The translations under genes were made by a program, and so were the position numbers. DNA of 64,000 nt. It comes from Lunularia cruciata. Taxonomy: Eukaryota > Streptophyta > Marchantiopsida > Lunulariales > Lunulariaceae. The stretch lies in contig OX419756.1 of assembly GCA_948567375.1 (NCBI GenBank), positions 23,228,552-23,292,551 of the forward strand, read 5' to 3'. The notes under the pieces were generated by a model. It was not told the origin of the DNA. It did no database searches and worked only from the letters and a program-made list of their open reading frames with translations. Below are positions 42,876 to 55,300 of this stretch, piece after piece; position 1 is the first letter of the stretch; each line of letters begins with the position of its first letter.

Positions 42876-45445
42876 ATGTCGAGCGATTTTCCTTTGCTAT
42901 TGAGGAGTCGTCCTGCAGGAGATCGTGGGAAGAGAAGTAGAGTTGAAGACGTGCTAGTGTGTAAAGGAGAATTTGAGAGAGGTAACCCAAGAGATAGTGA
43001 GGAAGAAAGAAAGATGGGAGGAGGAAAGAAGAACTCCGAATTCATAGTGAGAAATCATGCAATTCGTAGGTTAAATGTGATCGCAAGGATTGAAGTTTTG
43101 AGCCGACTTTGGATCACATTCTTGGCGTGGAACTGGAATGTAAGTTTTCTAGGATTCATGATCGAGATAATTGAGAGTAAATGTCTCGATGGCCCCAAGG
43201 AAGAAGGGAAGAGAGGAAATCCGGCTTGCTGGATAGAGTCGGATTGGAGATTAGTACTCGAAAGAGAGGCAGGTGCGGAGCAGGGTGCCACGTTCTTGGA
43301 GAAGGGAGAGGTAGCCGAAGAAAACCCAAGAAGTGAAGGATGCATTCTCTTTGAAGAGGACAAAGAATGGGTACAAAGTAGAGAGTTACAAAGATCCGAT
43401 CAAGAGAGGGATTGTGAGTGCTCTCATGGCAATCTTGAAGCCGGAGAGAATGACTTATGTGATGAAACACCAAGCGGTGTTCTTCCATAAGATGTTTGGA
43501 GGAGAGCCAATCAACTGGGCGAGGTGCTTCCATGGGAGAACAAGGCATATGGTGTGAAATTTGTGGCATAAGTTGCCTCCACATTACATCGTGCCATTTG
43601 GAACTTATTTCTACCTCGGGTTGAATCTGCTCAATACGGCGGAGTGCAATAGAATGGTGTTGCACTTTCATCCCAACTTAAGAAAGGAGGTCAACATGGA
43701 GGGGCAAAAGTATATTCTTCAGATCCAAACCAATGATGAGTACTACGTGCAGATTAGGAAGAGTGCGTAGGTAGAAGTAAGTACTCCAAAGTCAAAGAAG
43801 TGGAGTCAACAAGAAGAAGGCAAAGATGTCAAGAAGACAAGACCTCGGAAGACTAGAAGGGTAAATCCAAGGAAAATTATGGTGGTGATTGTGTTGTCGG
43901 AAGAAGACTTGGAGGGCAAAGCCGAGTGCAAGTTTGAAGACTCAAAATGTGAGGAAGAACCCGAGCTTACACTTCAAAGTGGGGATACAAGTAGTGATAG
44001 CAATGAAGGCGGGGAGATGATGTTGGTGCCTATAGAAGAAGAAGAAGTTTGGGTGGAGCTCGAGGAAGAGAGTAACGTGAAGTTGGAAGACAAAGTGCCC
44101 GAGTTGGAGGAGAAGAAGATTACTATTCAGAGAGGAGTTCGGTCAAGGCGCAAGGTGAAGTGTGAAGCGGGTCCGAGCAAGGCAAGGAAGAAGAGAATGC
44201 TAGTTTGGGAAGTGAAGCATCTATTCCGATACGACGACTGCAGAGAAGAAGGCAAGTACCAGGAGAAGAAGAGGTAAAGAAGGAGATCACTCCGCAAGTT
44301 GAAGTAGTCGCAAATGATGGAGTGGAGTACCTGCAAGAAGTTGTGTGTCCTTTGTTGGTGAAACTGGACACAAGAAGAGGTAGATGCAGTCAAAGTGTCC
44401 GGAGGTGAAGACTGTATTGCAGGTATTAGCACGATTGGAAGAAGAGAACTCGGAGTTGAAGAAGAGTATAATCCGAGGTGAGGAGGAAAGGGAAGTACTA
44501 CAAGTGGATGCAGTAATGTAGAGTCAAGTGATTGAGAACTTGAAGAGAGAAGCAAGGTATTGAGAGGAACTTGTGAAGCAGAGTGACATAGAGAGGGAAA
44601 GACAAGTAGCCAAGTATGAAATCTTGAAGCAACAATTTGCTGATTCAAGACTAGAAATTATCCATGCTATGGCGAGGGTAGCAGAGAAGGAACAAGAGCT
44701 CAATAGAGTAATGGAGAGTGTAGAAGAGAAGAAGCAACTGTGGCAACGGGAGTTGACAGTGAGATACAGGGAAGAAGAGAGATTACAAGAGTTACTTCCT
44801 AATCAGGAAGAGAAGGTTGTACAGAAGGAGAAGGAGAAGGAAACTATGAAAGCTAAGTTGGCAATGTACCAGAAAGATTGGCTTGCAGATTGGGAGCGCA
44901 AGAGGAAAATGAGATTGGAGTCCATGAAGGAGATCGTAATCAAGATGAATGCGATGTTGAGTATAGAGGCTGTGTGTATCAAAGAGATGAGGCTGCATGA
45001 GTTGAAGTTGTTGGTACAGGAGATGAGGAGGAGACATGCAAAGGATACAGATTTGAATGCATTGTTCATTAGTCTCGGGACTCATGTAGATAGGAAGATA
45101 TTAGAAGTGGAAGATAATATCACGATTAGATTAGACTTGGTAAAGTTGGAGATAGATAAATTTCGGAAAGATGTTAGAGCAAAACCCAAAGTAGATGAAG
45201 TAGGAGTACAGATGTCTTTTGAGTTATCATTGGAGACATAAGAGAAGAGTGGGTCAAGAGATAAGGAGTTAGATAGATTACCCACAAGTGAAATGTCAGA
45301 TCAGGAAAGAGAATTATTAGATTTGGTAGAAGATGTAGGAATTATGAAACCCGAGGATAGAGCAGTAGGAAGTAAAGTTACTTTGGGAATGGGTTTGAAG
45401 GCCGAGGAAGAAGTAGACATCGGATTGGATTATAAACAGATTTGA
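42876..45445 (+). pseudogene. LTR-ORF, copy in L-f 5' LTR
   Basis: Starts MSSDFPLLLRSRPAGDRG at 42876, in frame with MGGGKKNSEF (43014). The globular part shifts frame near 43310 (one extra A), then AFSLKRTKNGYKVESYKDP (43333 on), AVFFHKMFGGEPINWARCF and a TGA/TAA near 43557. The acidic segment (43879-44277) ends in a frameshift. Coiled coil: 44573-45241 (222 aa open). Tail EEEVDIGLD, stop 45445. Compared with subfamily I the protein is clearly the same while third codon positions differ often. Confidence 0.78.
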
Positions 45446-45547
45446 GATTTGAATAGGCAGATATGAAGAGGTGCATTGTCATTGTCTGTAGGTTTGTAGA
45501 GTTGTAAGGAAGAGGTACATTAGGTAGATAATTGCCGTTTGCTTCAA

Positions 45548-45555
45548 TATTTAAG
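45548..45555 (+). promoter_or_regulatory. TATA-like box for genomic RNA, L family
   Basis: TATTTAAG preceded by TTTGCTTCA. The same block lies at 18054, 38499, 39775 and 55519, and as TGTTTAAG at 30120, always about 670-690 bp before a complete LTR end and downstream of the LTR-ORF stop. I infer it is the core promoter of the full-length transcript, placing the LTR-ORF in U3. Confidence 0.5.
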
Positions 45556-46238
45556 AGTTGCATTCGCAGTCAGATATTATTTAGTGCTCATAATTTTTGA
45601 GAATAGATAAAGCAAAGTGTTGTGGAGCAGTGCTCGTCGTTTGAGCTTGATTCTGAGTATTAACTTTGTGTTTGTGTTTGTGTTTGTGAGTGTGTGAAGA
45701 AATTTGAAGTGCAAGTCAGTGTGTTTGTTGGATGTTGGATTCCGCAGCCTTGATCTTCATTCTGTGTGTTTGATCCTGAGTGAAGTGAAATCAAAGCAAT
45801 GCCTTGACAATTCTGAGAGGAATTGTAGTGTTGGTAGTATTCTGCATTTGTGAGTGCAATGCAATGTTGATGTGAAGCAATTTTGATCAAGGAAGTTGTG
45901 CCTTTAGTGGAGGGGTGGAACACAATTTTGAGGTGAAGTCGTTTTGCAGTGAAGTGCCATTTTTGGGAGAATCTAAATCATCACAATCAAGATTGTTTGT
46001 AAAGAGTTAAAGGTGTTGTGATTAAGAAGTGTTACTTTGTGACAAGACTACAAATCAGTGCTTGTTACTCTCTTCTGGATGTAGTTTCTACTTGAGAGAT
46101 TAAAGAAGAAATCAAGAAGAACTACAAGTTACTTTTTGACTTTGTATTTGACCAATTCTGAATGGTATCTTTACGGGAACAAACTTTACTTATCCGATTA
46201 CCGCAAAAGTGATATTTGCCAGGTTGTCACATGATTTT

Positions 46239-46258
46239 TGGTGCCGTTGCTGGGGATA
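46239..46258 (+). promoter_or_regulatory. L-f primer binding site (tRNA-Asp)
   Basis: TGGTGCCGTTGCTGGGGATA, 7 nt after the LTR, about 17 of 20 matches to the complement of the plant tRNA-Asp(GTC) 3' end, the best of the L copies. Confidence 0.8.
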
Positions 46259-46320
46259 CAAATCTCGGAAGTGGAAGATATACAAAGCCAAATTCAAAAC
46301 TGGGTATCAAAGCAATATGA

Positions 46321-48730
46321 ATGTCTGCATCGGGAGAACAATGGGAAGAGAGAGTTCGAAGACGAGCATTGCAGCATGAAGAAGACAAACGTCTGAAAGT
46401 CCCATCTACTTTTGACAAAACTGAACGAGAGGTTTAGGGTTTAGGGTTTAGGGTTTAGGGTTCAACTCCTTCACGAAGTGCAAGAAGCCCTGCGAGAACT
46501 TGCCCACAAGAAAAGCGAAGGGGGTTGGCAAGGCTACTTTGCATCTCCCTCTTTGTCCAAGAAGAAGAAAGACTCAAGTGGCCAGACATATGCATTATGG
46601 CCTAGTACACCGACTTCTCCTAGAGCTGTAAAGGAAGTTGCATCCTTAAAGAACTTTGTTCAGCAAAATACAACACAGACACTGATGGAAGAAGAGTATC
46701 TGCACCTTCTGTGAATGATTCCTCGGTTGTCCCAAAGGAATTTTGAAGAACACATCAAAGGTGTTGATCCTGAATCTTCCAACCGGGTTGAAGTCGACAC
46801 CCTCATAGAAGAAATTCTCAAAGAAGACCCTACCTTGAATTTGACAAATTGGAATCCTTGGGTTGACAACACAACATCAATTCTAGCCAATTCCTTGGTT
46901 TTGTCAAGTTCAAATCTACCTCAGCCAATCCCACTGCATCAAATGATGACTTTGTTGCCTATCACTCATCAAGCCTATCAAAAGTATAAGAGGACGGAAC
47001 AAGACAAAGACCCCAATGAATTCATCAAAGAATTTGAAGTCATCTCCTTTGCTAACAAGGAGCATGACTTGGCGGATCAATTGCAAATTTTCCCAAGTCT
47101 GCTCCGAAAGAAAGCTCGGAGCTGGTCTACCCATGTGACCTAGAAGGGGTTCGTACCGGCAGACTAGGTAGACTTGAGAAACAACTTCTTGGAACTATTC
47201 CGAGAGGTTGATTATGATACGAGTGTCTTTGTAGCACTCAATGATTTAGACTGGGGCAAGAAGGAGAAGTTGAGAGACTACTTTGAGCGGTTCATGGCAC
47301 TCTTGAACCAAGTTCCAAAGCAATTGGGGGTGGTGGGTTACTCTGATGCCCAAGCCATTACCTGGTTCTTGGGAGGACTTTCACCAGAGATTCAAATCTT
47401 TGCAAGGGAGAGGAATGTAACTTCCCTTGACAAGGTACTCAAACATGTTGCCCACTACGAAGCGGCTCACTCTCACTCTACCGGCAACCGGAGAAAGCGG
47501 GAGAAGAAAGGCAAGAAGCCCAGAAGGAGAGCTTCTTGCAGTACATCCCCTTCTTTGGAGGAATCCTCCACATCCTTGAGCTCTTCTTTGGGATCCAAAG
47601 AAGAATCAAAGCCAAGACAAGTAAGAAGACGTGGGGGTAAGAAACCAATGACTCCTCCAGCAAAGAGTGTACATAAGGCGGATACCAAGCTAGACGCCCT
47701 CATCAAGGAGTTTTTGGATTTTAAGATCCAGATGATTGGGGCTAAAGACAAAAGGAAGGCCCCATCATTTGGCAGATCAAATGTATGGTGCACCGCATGT
47801 GGCAAGTCGGGCCATGCAAACACGGAATGCAATACTCATAATGCATTCTTGGTGTAGCTGATTGATTGGGTTTTGGGATGGAACCAAGACAAGGAAGAAG
47901 AGGTTGTGTACCAAACTCAAGAGGTATAGCCTCAGGCAAGCACATCGTATCAAGGTCTGAGGTTTGGGCCAAGGGAGTATAAACACAATGCTCCTCCACA
48001 AAGACCACCAATGAGCAACCAAAATCCACCTTAGAATGTTGCACCCAGAGCCTATTACAATTGTGGCTTGATGGGACATTGGTCTCCAAACTGTCCGGAG
48101 CCAAGAAGGCAAATTGGGTACGTTCCTTTGTGCGGAAATTGCAAAGGATCGGGGCCATATGGGCAACCAATGCCCTCACCCATCAAACCCGAAGCCGCCT
48201 GTAAAATATGTACAGACCCATGTTGAGCATGCAAAGATTCAGGCAAAAGGGGATACTAATGTAAATTGCATCACGCTTGAGGAAGAGAGACCTCAAGAAG
48301 GGAGTCCGGCCTCGGAAGGAGAATGGCCAGACCTTGAAATTTTGAAGGTTGAGACACGCACAAGTAAGAAGAAGCGTGATCCCAAAGAACTATGTATGAC
48401 CTTGTCATCTTCCAGAAAGGCAAAGAGACTGCGCCCAAAGGCAATTCTTTCTGCCAAGGAGGAAAAGATCCTCTTGAAAGCCAAAGCTAAAGCCTTGCAG
48501 AAAGAACTTAAGGAGGCACTACTCAGAACTCGGGAACTGAGTTTGGAGGAGGAAACAAAGACAAAGCCTCCAGTTTTTCCGGTGGACATCCGATCCGAAG
48601 TAAAGGGTCTGATCCAAGCCAAGGTGGGCCAACCTGAGGAACCTTGGGCTAAGGCCACTAGCAATCCCATCACCATCTTTAAACGTCAAAATGGAATATG
48701 GAGAGACTTCAAACCCAAAGCCAAAGGCGA
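46321..48730 (+). pseudogene. gag: L-f gag and pre-protease spacer
   Basis: N-terminal segment (46321-46714) interrupted by a telomeric insert. Capsid 46715-47143 and 47174-47857 with EFIKEFEVISFANKEHD, a TAG in THVT-stop-KGFVPAD, and GLSPEIQIFARERN. Basic/Ser linker. First knuckle CTACGKSGHANTEC (about 47794-47835). Second site (about 48056-48097) has Tyr for its first Cys. The third (about 48136) is shifted by one base. The Lys/Glu spacer 48114-48764 is open and ends in front of KLGGVPQYDIV. It is the longest Gag in the window, over 700 residues if intact. Confidence 0.8.
46433..46460 (+). repeat. Interstitial telomere repeat (TTTAGGG)4 inside gag
   Basis: Four perfect TTTAGGG units followed by TT. 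In L-e the same place reads GAGG-CATTGGACT-TTCAACTCC, so 9 bp were replaced by 28 bp. Net +19 bp shifts the gag frame and adds a stop. The plus-strand unit is the plant G-rich telomere strand. Confidence 0.95.
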
Positions 48731-49675
48731 AGACGGTCAAACTGGGAGGAGTACCCCAATATGATATTGTAGCAGATTTGGCAGCCTCGAATGCCAATGC
48801 TACATTCAAGCAATTGTGGGAAGACAATAAGTTGTACAAGAAGCAGATGAATTCAGCCCTTAAGAAGGTAAGGTCGATGTCAAACAAGGACCTGCCCGCT
48901 ATCTATCATATTGAACAAGAAGATCTGGGATCTCCCGAGGTTGATGCGGAGATTGCAGGGTGCATGATCACATCAATACCCATTGATTTGGATTCCGGTG
49001 TGAATGTCATGACCAAGGATACTGCAAATTGACTAGGGTATCATATGTTTGAGCCAACACCTTGAGTTTTGAAATTTGCAGACCAAACCAGGAGACGGCC
49101 TTTGGGCATACGGTCAAACATTACCACGATCATTGGAGGGTGCCCTTCAAATTGAATTACATTGTGTTGCAACAAATGACTAAGACTGGTTACCTTCTGT
49201 TGATCAAAAGACCTTGGTTGTACAATGCCCAAGTTGTGGTGGATTGGCATCAGCAGAAGTTACGATTCAAGGACATTTTGTCCAAAGATCAGAAGTTGGT
49301 GACTGTGAGTTGGGCGAAAGTTCCCCATCTCAAGGAAACTAATTCATTAGAAGAGGAGGACAAATCCAAAGACTCGTCATCTTCATCATCACACGAATCC
49401 AAAGACGAAGTCCAAGTCAATTACTTGGAATGCTACGAGGTGGATGTCGAAGACAAAGATCCATATGACCTTGCCTCGGGTGAACTTGACTTGGAGAAAG
49501 GGGGTTTGAGGGCAACTTGCCTTGGGTTAAGCCAAGTAAGCCACATTGAAGGAGTCATCAACCCTGATGACTGTCAAGACGTTGTGTTGACTGAAGGGAA
49601 AATTTTAAAAATTTTGAAGACAGTCACTTTGGAGGAGTTGGCAGGATATACTGCCCTGTTCATAGAATTCTAGGA
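48691..49675 (+). pseudogene. pol: L-f protease and RT linker
   Basis: Frames 48691-49032 and 49062-49673. The spacer VKLGGVPQYDIVADLAAS leads to retropepsin with IPIDLDSGVNVM where L-d has IDSGSGVNVM: Asp is kept but Ser-Gly is Leu-Asp, so activity is unlikely. LLIKRPWLYNAQVVVDWH follows. Stops at 49030 and 49064. The acidic linker DPYDLASGELDLEKGGL and GVINPDDCQDVV is shared with L-d. Confidence 0.78.
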
Positions 49676-49699
49676 TATATTTGCCTGGTATATTGATCA

Positions 49700-50500
49700 A
49701 ATGCCGGGTATTCCATGAGAGTTTGGAGAACACTGGATTGATCTGGTTGAAGGTGCAATCTTGGATCGGTAGAGACAAAACCGTCTGAACCCAAAGTACT
49801 CGCTTTTGGTGAAAGATGAAATCGACAAGTACTTAGGGGCCGGAATCATCTTCCTTGTCTTAAGCAGTGAATGGGTCTCCCCCATTATCATTGTGCCAAA
49901 GAAGAAAACAGGGAAGATCCAAGTGTGCCAAGACTTCCATAAGTTGAACGTAGTCACAAGGAAGGATCATCATCCCTTGCCTTTTACTGATACAATTCTA
50001 GACCAAGTAGCTGGTCACTCTTGTTATAGCTTTCTCGATGGATTTTTAGGGTACAATCAAGTATCCATTCAAGAAGAGGACAAGGATAAAACTACATTCA
50101 CGACCGATTGGGGGACTTTTGCTTACAATCAAATGCCGCTCGGGTTGTGTAATGCTCCCGCTACTTTCCAATGGATGATGAATTCAATCTTCAAAGATTT
50201 CCTATGCAAATTTGTGGAAGTATTCATTGATGATTTTTGTGTATTTGGGCAAAGAGATGTACATTTGGATTACCTTCACCAAACTTTTGAAAGATGTCAT
50301 TTTTCCGGCTTGTCATTACACCCGGAGAAATGCTTCTTTGCAATAAAGAAGGGAATTCTTGTGGGGCATCGGATGTCAAGCCAAGGTATTGAAGTCAATG
50401 TTGAGAAGGTTAAAGTAATTGTAGCTTTGGAATCCCCGGAGCAGAGAGCCTTCTTGGGACATGTCAGATACTACAGACGCTTTGTGTCAAACTATGCGGT
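49700..50500 (+). pseudogene. pol: L-f reverse transcriptase
   Basis: Frame 49806-50906 begins in RT. Blocks: WVSPIIIVPKKKTGKIQVCQDFHKLN, DHHPLPFTDTILDQVAGH, YSFLDGFLGYNQVSIQEED (Asp kept), MPLGLCNAPATFQWMM and FIDDFCVFG with both Asp (about 50223-50234). This RT frame is open through RNase H, making it the longest pol ORF here (366 aa). Upstream stops (49674, 49720, 49772) cut it from protease. Confidence 0.9.
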
Positions 50501-51183
50501 GCTTGCTGCACCCCTTACAAAGCTTTTGAAGAAATCCAAAGACTATTCGTGGGAAGAAAATCAAGAAGAAGCTTTCCAGGTGTTGAAGAAGAAACTGGTT
50601 GAAGCACCAATTATGAGGGCCCTGAATTGGGATGTCCCTTTTCATGTATATGTGGACACTTCGTCCATGGCCATCGGTGTCGTCTTAAGTCAGAAAGACG
50701 AGAAAAAGAAGGACTACTTGGTGTATTATGCCAACCGACAACTTTCAGTTTCTAAAAAGAACTATTTGATGACTGAAAGAGAAGCACTTGAGATGGTGTA
50801 TGCCTGCATGAAATTTTGCCACTACCTGCTGGGATACGAGTTTGTCTTCTATGTTGACCATTACGCATTGCAACATTTGGTCAAGAAGGCAGATTTGTTT
50901 GGGTGAATTGCAAGATGGATCTTGTTGTTACAAGAATTCACATATACTATACAAGTAAGGAAGGGAGCTTCGCACTTGAATGTGGACTTCCTGTCCAAGT
51001 TAGAAACTCAAGACCAGGAATGGGAAATTGACGATTGGTTCCCTGATGAAGAGTTATATCAATTAATAGCAATGAAAAGTACAAGGTATACAGCAGAATA
51101 TCATTATTTGCATACTCTCTATTGTCTTGAAGGGATGGACCCGGAGCAAAGGGCAGTCTTTCTCAAGAAAATGGGGCCGTACT
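50501..51183 (+). pseudogene. pol: L-f RNase H
   Basis: Continues the RT frame: PFHVYVDTSSMAIGVVLSQ, YYANRQLSVSKKNYLMTEREALEMVY and FVFYVDHYALQHLVKKADLFG, then TGA at 50904. The rest is in 50922-51185: LLQEFTYTIQVRKGASHLNVDFLSK. D-E-D residues present. Confidence 0.87.
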
Positions 51184-52386
51184 AGCTCAAACACAACATT
51201 CTATTCAGGATGGGTGAAGATGAAGTACTTCAGTGATGCTTGGAGTCATACAAAGTAGGAGGCGTGATTGAATCTTTACCCTCCAAAGCATTAGGAGGAC
51301 ACTATGCTCTTAAGAATACTGTAAAGAAGATTCTTTTGGTGGGGTATTGATGGCCTACGATGTACAAAGACACGCATGCTCATATCCAAAGCTGTGATGC
51401 TTGTCACGGGGAAGCCAATGGCTACTTCTCAATGACCTTTGAGACCAATTTTGCCTTTGGCCCCATTTGAGAAATGGGGAATTGATTTTGTGGGTCCCAT
51501 TCAACCAGTGACCCAAGTCACAAGAAAGCAATACATTTTGGTTTGCACTGACTATGCTACCAAGATGGTCGAAGCTGAAGCAACTCGTAGAGATGATGCC
51601 AAAACCGGGGCGGAATTTTTCTTTTGAAACATCATCTCCCAATATGGATGCCCTCTGGAATTGGTCAGTAACCGAGGGACACATTTTTTGAACTTTGTAA
51701 TGGAGGCATTAACTAAGTACTTTCAAATTAAACATCGGAAGATGACTCCTTATAACCCAAAAGCAAATGGCTTAACTGAAAAGGCGAATGGGTTACTTTG
51801 CAAAATTTTGAATAAGGTGACTATCAATTATGCCTATGACTGGGATACAAAATTACCAGCCATGTTGTCAGCATATCAAATGACAGAAAAGATTACAACC
51901 AAACAAACTCCATACTTCTTGACATATGGCTTGCATCCCATACTACCGGTTGAATTTGAAGTATCAACATATCGGATTCTTTGCGAAGAATGACTGTCGG
52001 AGGAAGAAAGCCAGGATCTTTGGATCCATCAACTAATGTGGTTAGAAGAGAAAAGAGACGATGCAATGCAAACCACAAAGGAAGTACAAGCAAAGAGGAA
52101 ATTCAGGCACGATAAGCATATCAAGCTTGTGGTTGTGCGTGAAGGAGATTTGGTTTTGTTATCCGACAGTCACCAAATATTTTTTCCAGGCAAGTTGCAT
52201 TTGAGATGGATGGGGCCTTATTGAGTTCTTCATCTTTATGAAAATGGGTCCATGCAACTTGTAGACCTGGTGGGCAATACTTTTGCCACTCGAGTAAACA
52301 GGTGGAGAGTTTAGAGATATTGGACCATAGACTCATAAGTCTCTAAGACACACCCAAGGTCTATGTTCACGGGGACGCTCACATTT
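51184..52386 (+). pseudogene. pol: L-f integrase
   Basis: Zinc domain in pieces (GGHYALKNTVKKIL, HIQSCDAC with both Cys kept). Core 51439-51993: KWGIDFVGPIQPV, YILVCTDYATKMVEAEAT, LVSNRGTHF (second catalytic Asp is Asn) and GLTEKANGLLCKILNK. C-terminus 52036-52320 with LHLRWMGPY. Stops at about 51235, 51348, 51627 and 51991. Inactive. Confidence 0.87.
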
Positions 52387-52399
52387 GAGGGAGGGGGTA
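52387..52399 (+). promoter_or_regulatory. L-f polypurine tract
   Basis: GAGGGAGGGGGTA directly precedes the 3' LTR start TATGGTACCCACA (TG to TA at the LTR tip). Confidence 0.8.
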
Positions 52400-55300
52400 T
52401 ATGGTACCCACATTTTTTTTTTATTTTTTTTTAATGGAGAAGAAGAAGTGTATAGAGAAGTTGGATTGCGCCTGTATGGCCAAAGAAGGCAAGGAAAAGA
52501 GTCTTCGGGATGAAACCCGAGGTAACATGGCTTTGGGTCATAAGGCAAAGTACTCGAACTTGCCTTGTTAGCATACAACCCGAAGTAAGAAGTCTTCCTA
52601 TCAGTGGTTGCTCAACCCGAGGCAAAGATAGTGTAACAACTTTTCTTCGGGGCAAGAAATTCAAAAAGGGACTATTAAAAAACCGGCGGTCATACACGTG
52701 AAGTACACTTGCCAGTGCTAGGCACATGCAAGAGATGTGATTTCTTGGTAGAAACTCAAATTGAAGAGAGATGAAGAAGGCATGACTCTATAAAATTTGG
52801 GCTAACGACTTAGCAATGTTGAGCAATTTTCCTTTGCCGTTGAGGAGTCATCCTGTAGGAGATTGTGGGAAGGGAAGTAGTGTTGAAGACGCGCTAGTGT
52901 GTAAAGGAGAATTTGAGAGAGAGCTAACCCGAGAGACAGTGAGGAAGAAAGAAAGATGGGAGGAGGAAAGAAGAACTCCAAATTCATAGTGAGGAATCAT
53001 GTGATTTAGAGGTTAGATGTGATCACAAGGATTGAAGTTTTGAGCCAACTTTGGATCACATTCTTGGTGTGGAACTAGAATGTTAGTTTTCCAAGATTCA
53101 TGACTGAGATAATCGAGAGTAAATGTCTTGATGGCCCCCAAGAAGAGGGGAAGAGAGGAAATCCAGCTCGCTGGACAGAGTCGGATTGGAGATTAGAACT
53201 CAAAAGAGAGGCAGGTGCGGAGCAGGGTGCCACATTCTTAGGGAAGGGAGAAGTAGCCAAAGAAACCCAAGAAGTGAGGGATGCATTCTCTTCGAAGAGG
53301 ACAAAGAATGGGTACAAAGTAGAGAGTTACAAAGATCCGGTCAAGAGAGGGATCGTGAGTGCTCTCATGGCAATCTTGAAGCCGGAGAGAACAACTTATG
53401 TGCTGAAACACCAAGCGGTGTTCTTCCATAAGAGAGCCAATCAACTAGGCAAGGTGCTTCCATGGGAGAACAAGGCAGATGGTGTGGAATTTGCAGGATA
53501 AGTTGCCTCCACATTACATTGTGCCGTTTGCAGCTCATTTCTACCTCGGGTTGAATCTGCTCAATGCGGCGGAGTGCAACAGAATGGTGTCGCACTTTCA
53601 TCCTGACTTAAGAAAGGAGGTTGATGCAGAGGAGCAATAGTATATTCTTCAGATCTGAAGTAGTGATGAGTGCTACGCGCAAACGGGGAAGAGTGCACAG
53701 GTAGAAGTAAGTACTCCAAAGTCAAAGAAGCGGAGTCGATAAGGAGAAGGCAAAGATGTCAAGAAGACAAGACCTTGGAAGATCAGAAGGGTAAACCCGA
53801 GGAAAAGTATGGTGGTGATTGCATCATCGGAAGAAGACTTGGAGGGCAAAGCCAAGTGCAAGTCCGAAGACTTGGAATGCAAGGAAGAACCCAAGCTTAC
53901 ACTACAAAGTGGGGATACGAGTAGTGATAGCAATGAAGGTGGGGAGATGACGTCGGTGCTTGTAGAAGAAGAAGAAGTTCAGGTAGAGCTCGAGGAAGAG
54001 AGTAATGCAAAGTTGGAAGACAAAGTGCCCAAGCTGAAGGAGAAGAAGATTACTGTTTAGAGAGGAGTTTGGTCAAGGCACAAGGTGAAGTGTGAAGCGG
54101 GTCCAAGCAAGGCAAGGGAAGAAGAGAATGCTAGTTTGGGAAGTGAAGCATCTATTTTGATACGATGACTGCATAGAAGAAGGCGAGTACCAGGAGAAGA
54201 AGAGGTAAAGAAGGAGATCACTCCGTAGGTTGAAGTAGTCGCAAGTGATGGAGTGGAGTACTTGTGAGAAATTGTGTGTCCTTTGTTGGCAAAATTGGAC
54301 CACAAGAAGAGGGAGATGCAGTCAAAGTGTCCGGAGGTGAACATTGTATTGCAGGTATTAGCACGATTGGAAGAAGAGAACTTGGAGTTGAAGAAGAGAA
54401 CTTGGAGTTGAAGAAGAGTATAATCCAAGGTGAGGATGAAAGGGAAGTACTGCGAGTGGATGCAATAGTGCAGAGTCAAGTGATTGAGAACTTGAAGAGA
54501 GAAGCAAGGTATCAAGAGGAACTTGTGAAGCAGAGTGACATAGCGAGGGAAAGACAAGTAGCCGAGTATGAAATCTTGAAGCAGTAGTTTGCTGATTCAA
54601 GACTAGAAATTATCCATGCTATGGCAAGGGTAGCAAAGAAGGAACAAGAGCTTGATATAGTAATGGAGAGTGTAGAAGAGAAGAAGCAACTGTGGCAACG
54701 GGAGTTGACAGTGAGATATAGGGAAGAAGAGAGATTACGAGAGTTACTTTGTAATCAAGAAGAGAAGGTTGTACAGAAGGAGAAGGAGAAGGAAACTATG
54801 AAAGCCAAGTTCAAAGCAAAATTGGCAATGTACCAGGAAGATTGGCTTGCAGATCGGTAGCGCAAGAGGAAAATGAGATTGGAGCCCTTGAAGGAGATCG
54901 TAATCAAGATGAATGCAATGTTGAGTATAGAGGCCAGTGTGTGTATCAAAGAGACGAGGCTGCATGAGTTGATGTTGTTGGTGCAAGAGATGAGGAGGAG
55001 ACATGCAAAGGATATAGATCTGAATGCATTGTTGACTAGTCTCAGAACTCGTGTAGATAGGAAGATATTAGAAGTGGAAGATAATATCACGATTAGATTA
55101 GACTTGGTAAAGTTGGAGATAGATAAACTTCAGAAAGATGTAAGAGCCAAACCCAAAGTAGATGAAGTAGGAGTATAGATGTCTTCCGAGTTATCATTGG
55201 ATACATTAGAGAAGAGTGGGTCAGGAGATAAGGAGTTAGATAGATTACCCACAAGTGAAATGTCAGATCAAGAAAGAGAATTATTAGATTTGGTAGAAGA

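Larger units (their letters stand above)
42499..46231 (+). repeat. L-f 5' LTR (subfamily II)
   Basis: 3733 bp. It lacks TGTGGTGCCCACATTTT and the following T-rich stretch because of the joint with L-e. TATA for the LTR-ORF at 42849-42856. TATTTAAG at 45548-45555, about 680 bp before the end. Ends AGGTTGTCACA. Confidence 0.9.

Noticed and set aside
46433-46462. True chromosome end or centromeric/telomeric array
   Set aside because: Only four units, embedded in gag with unique element sequence on both sides.
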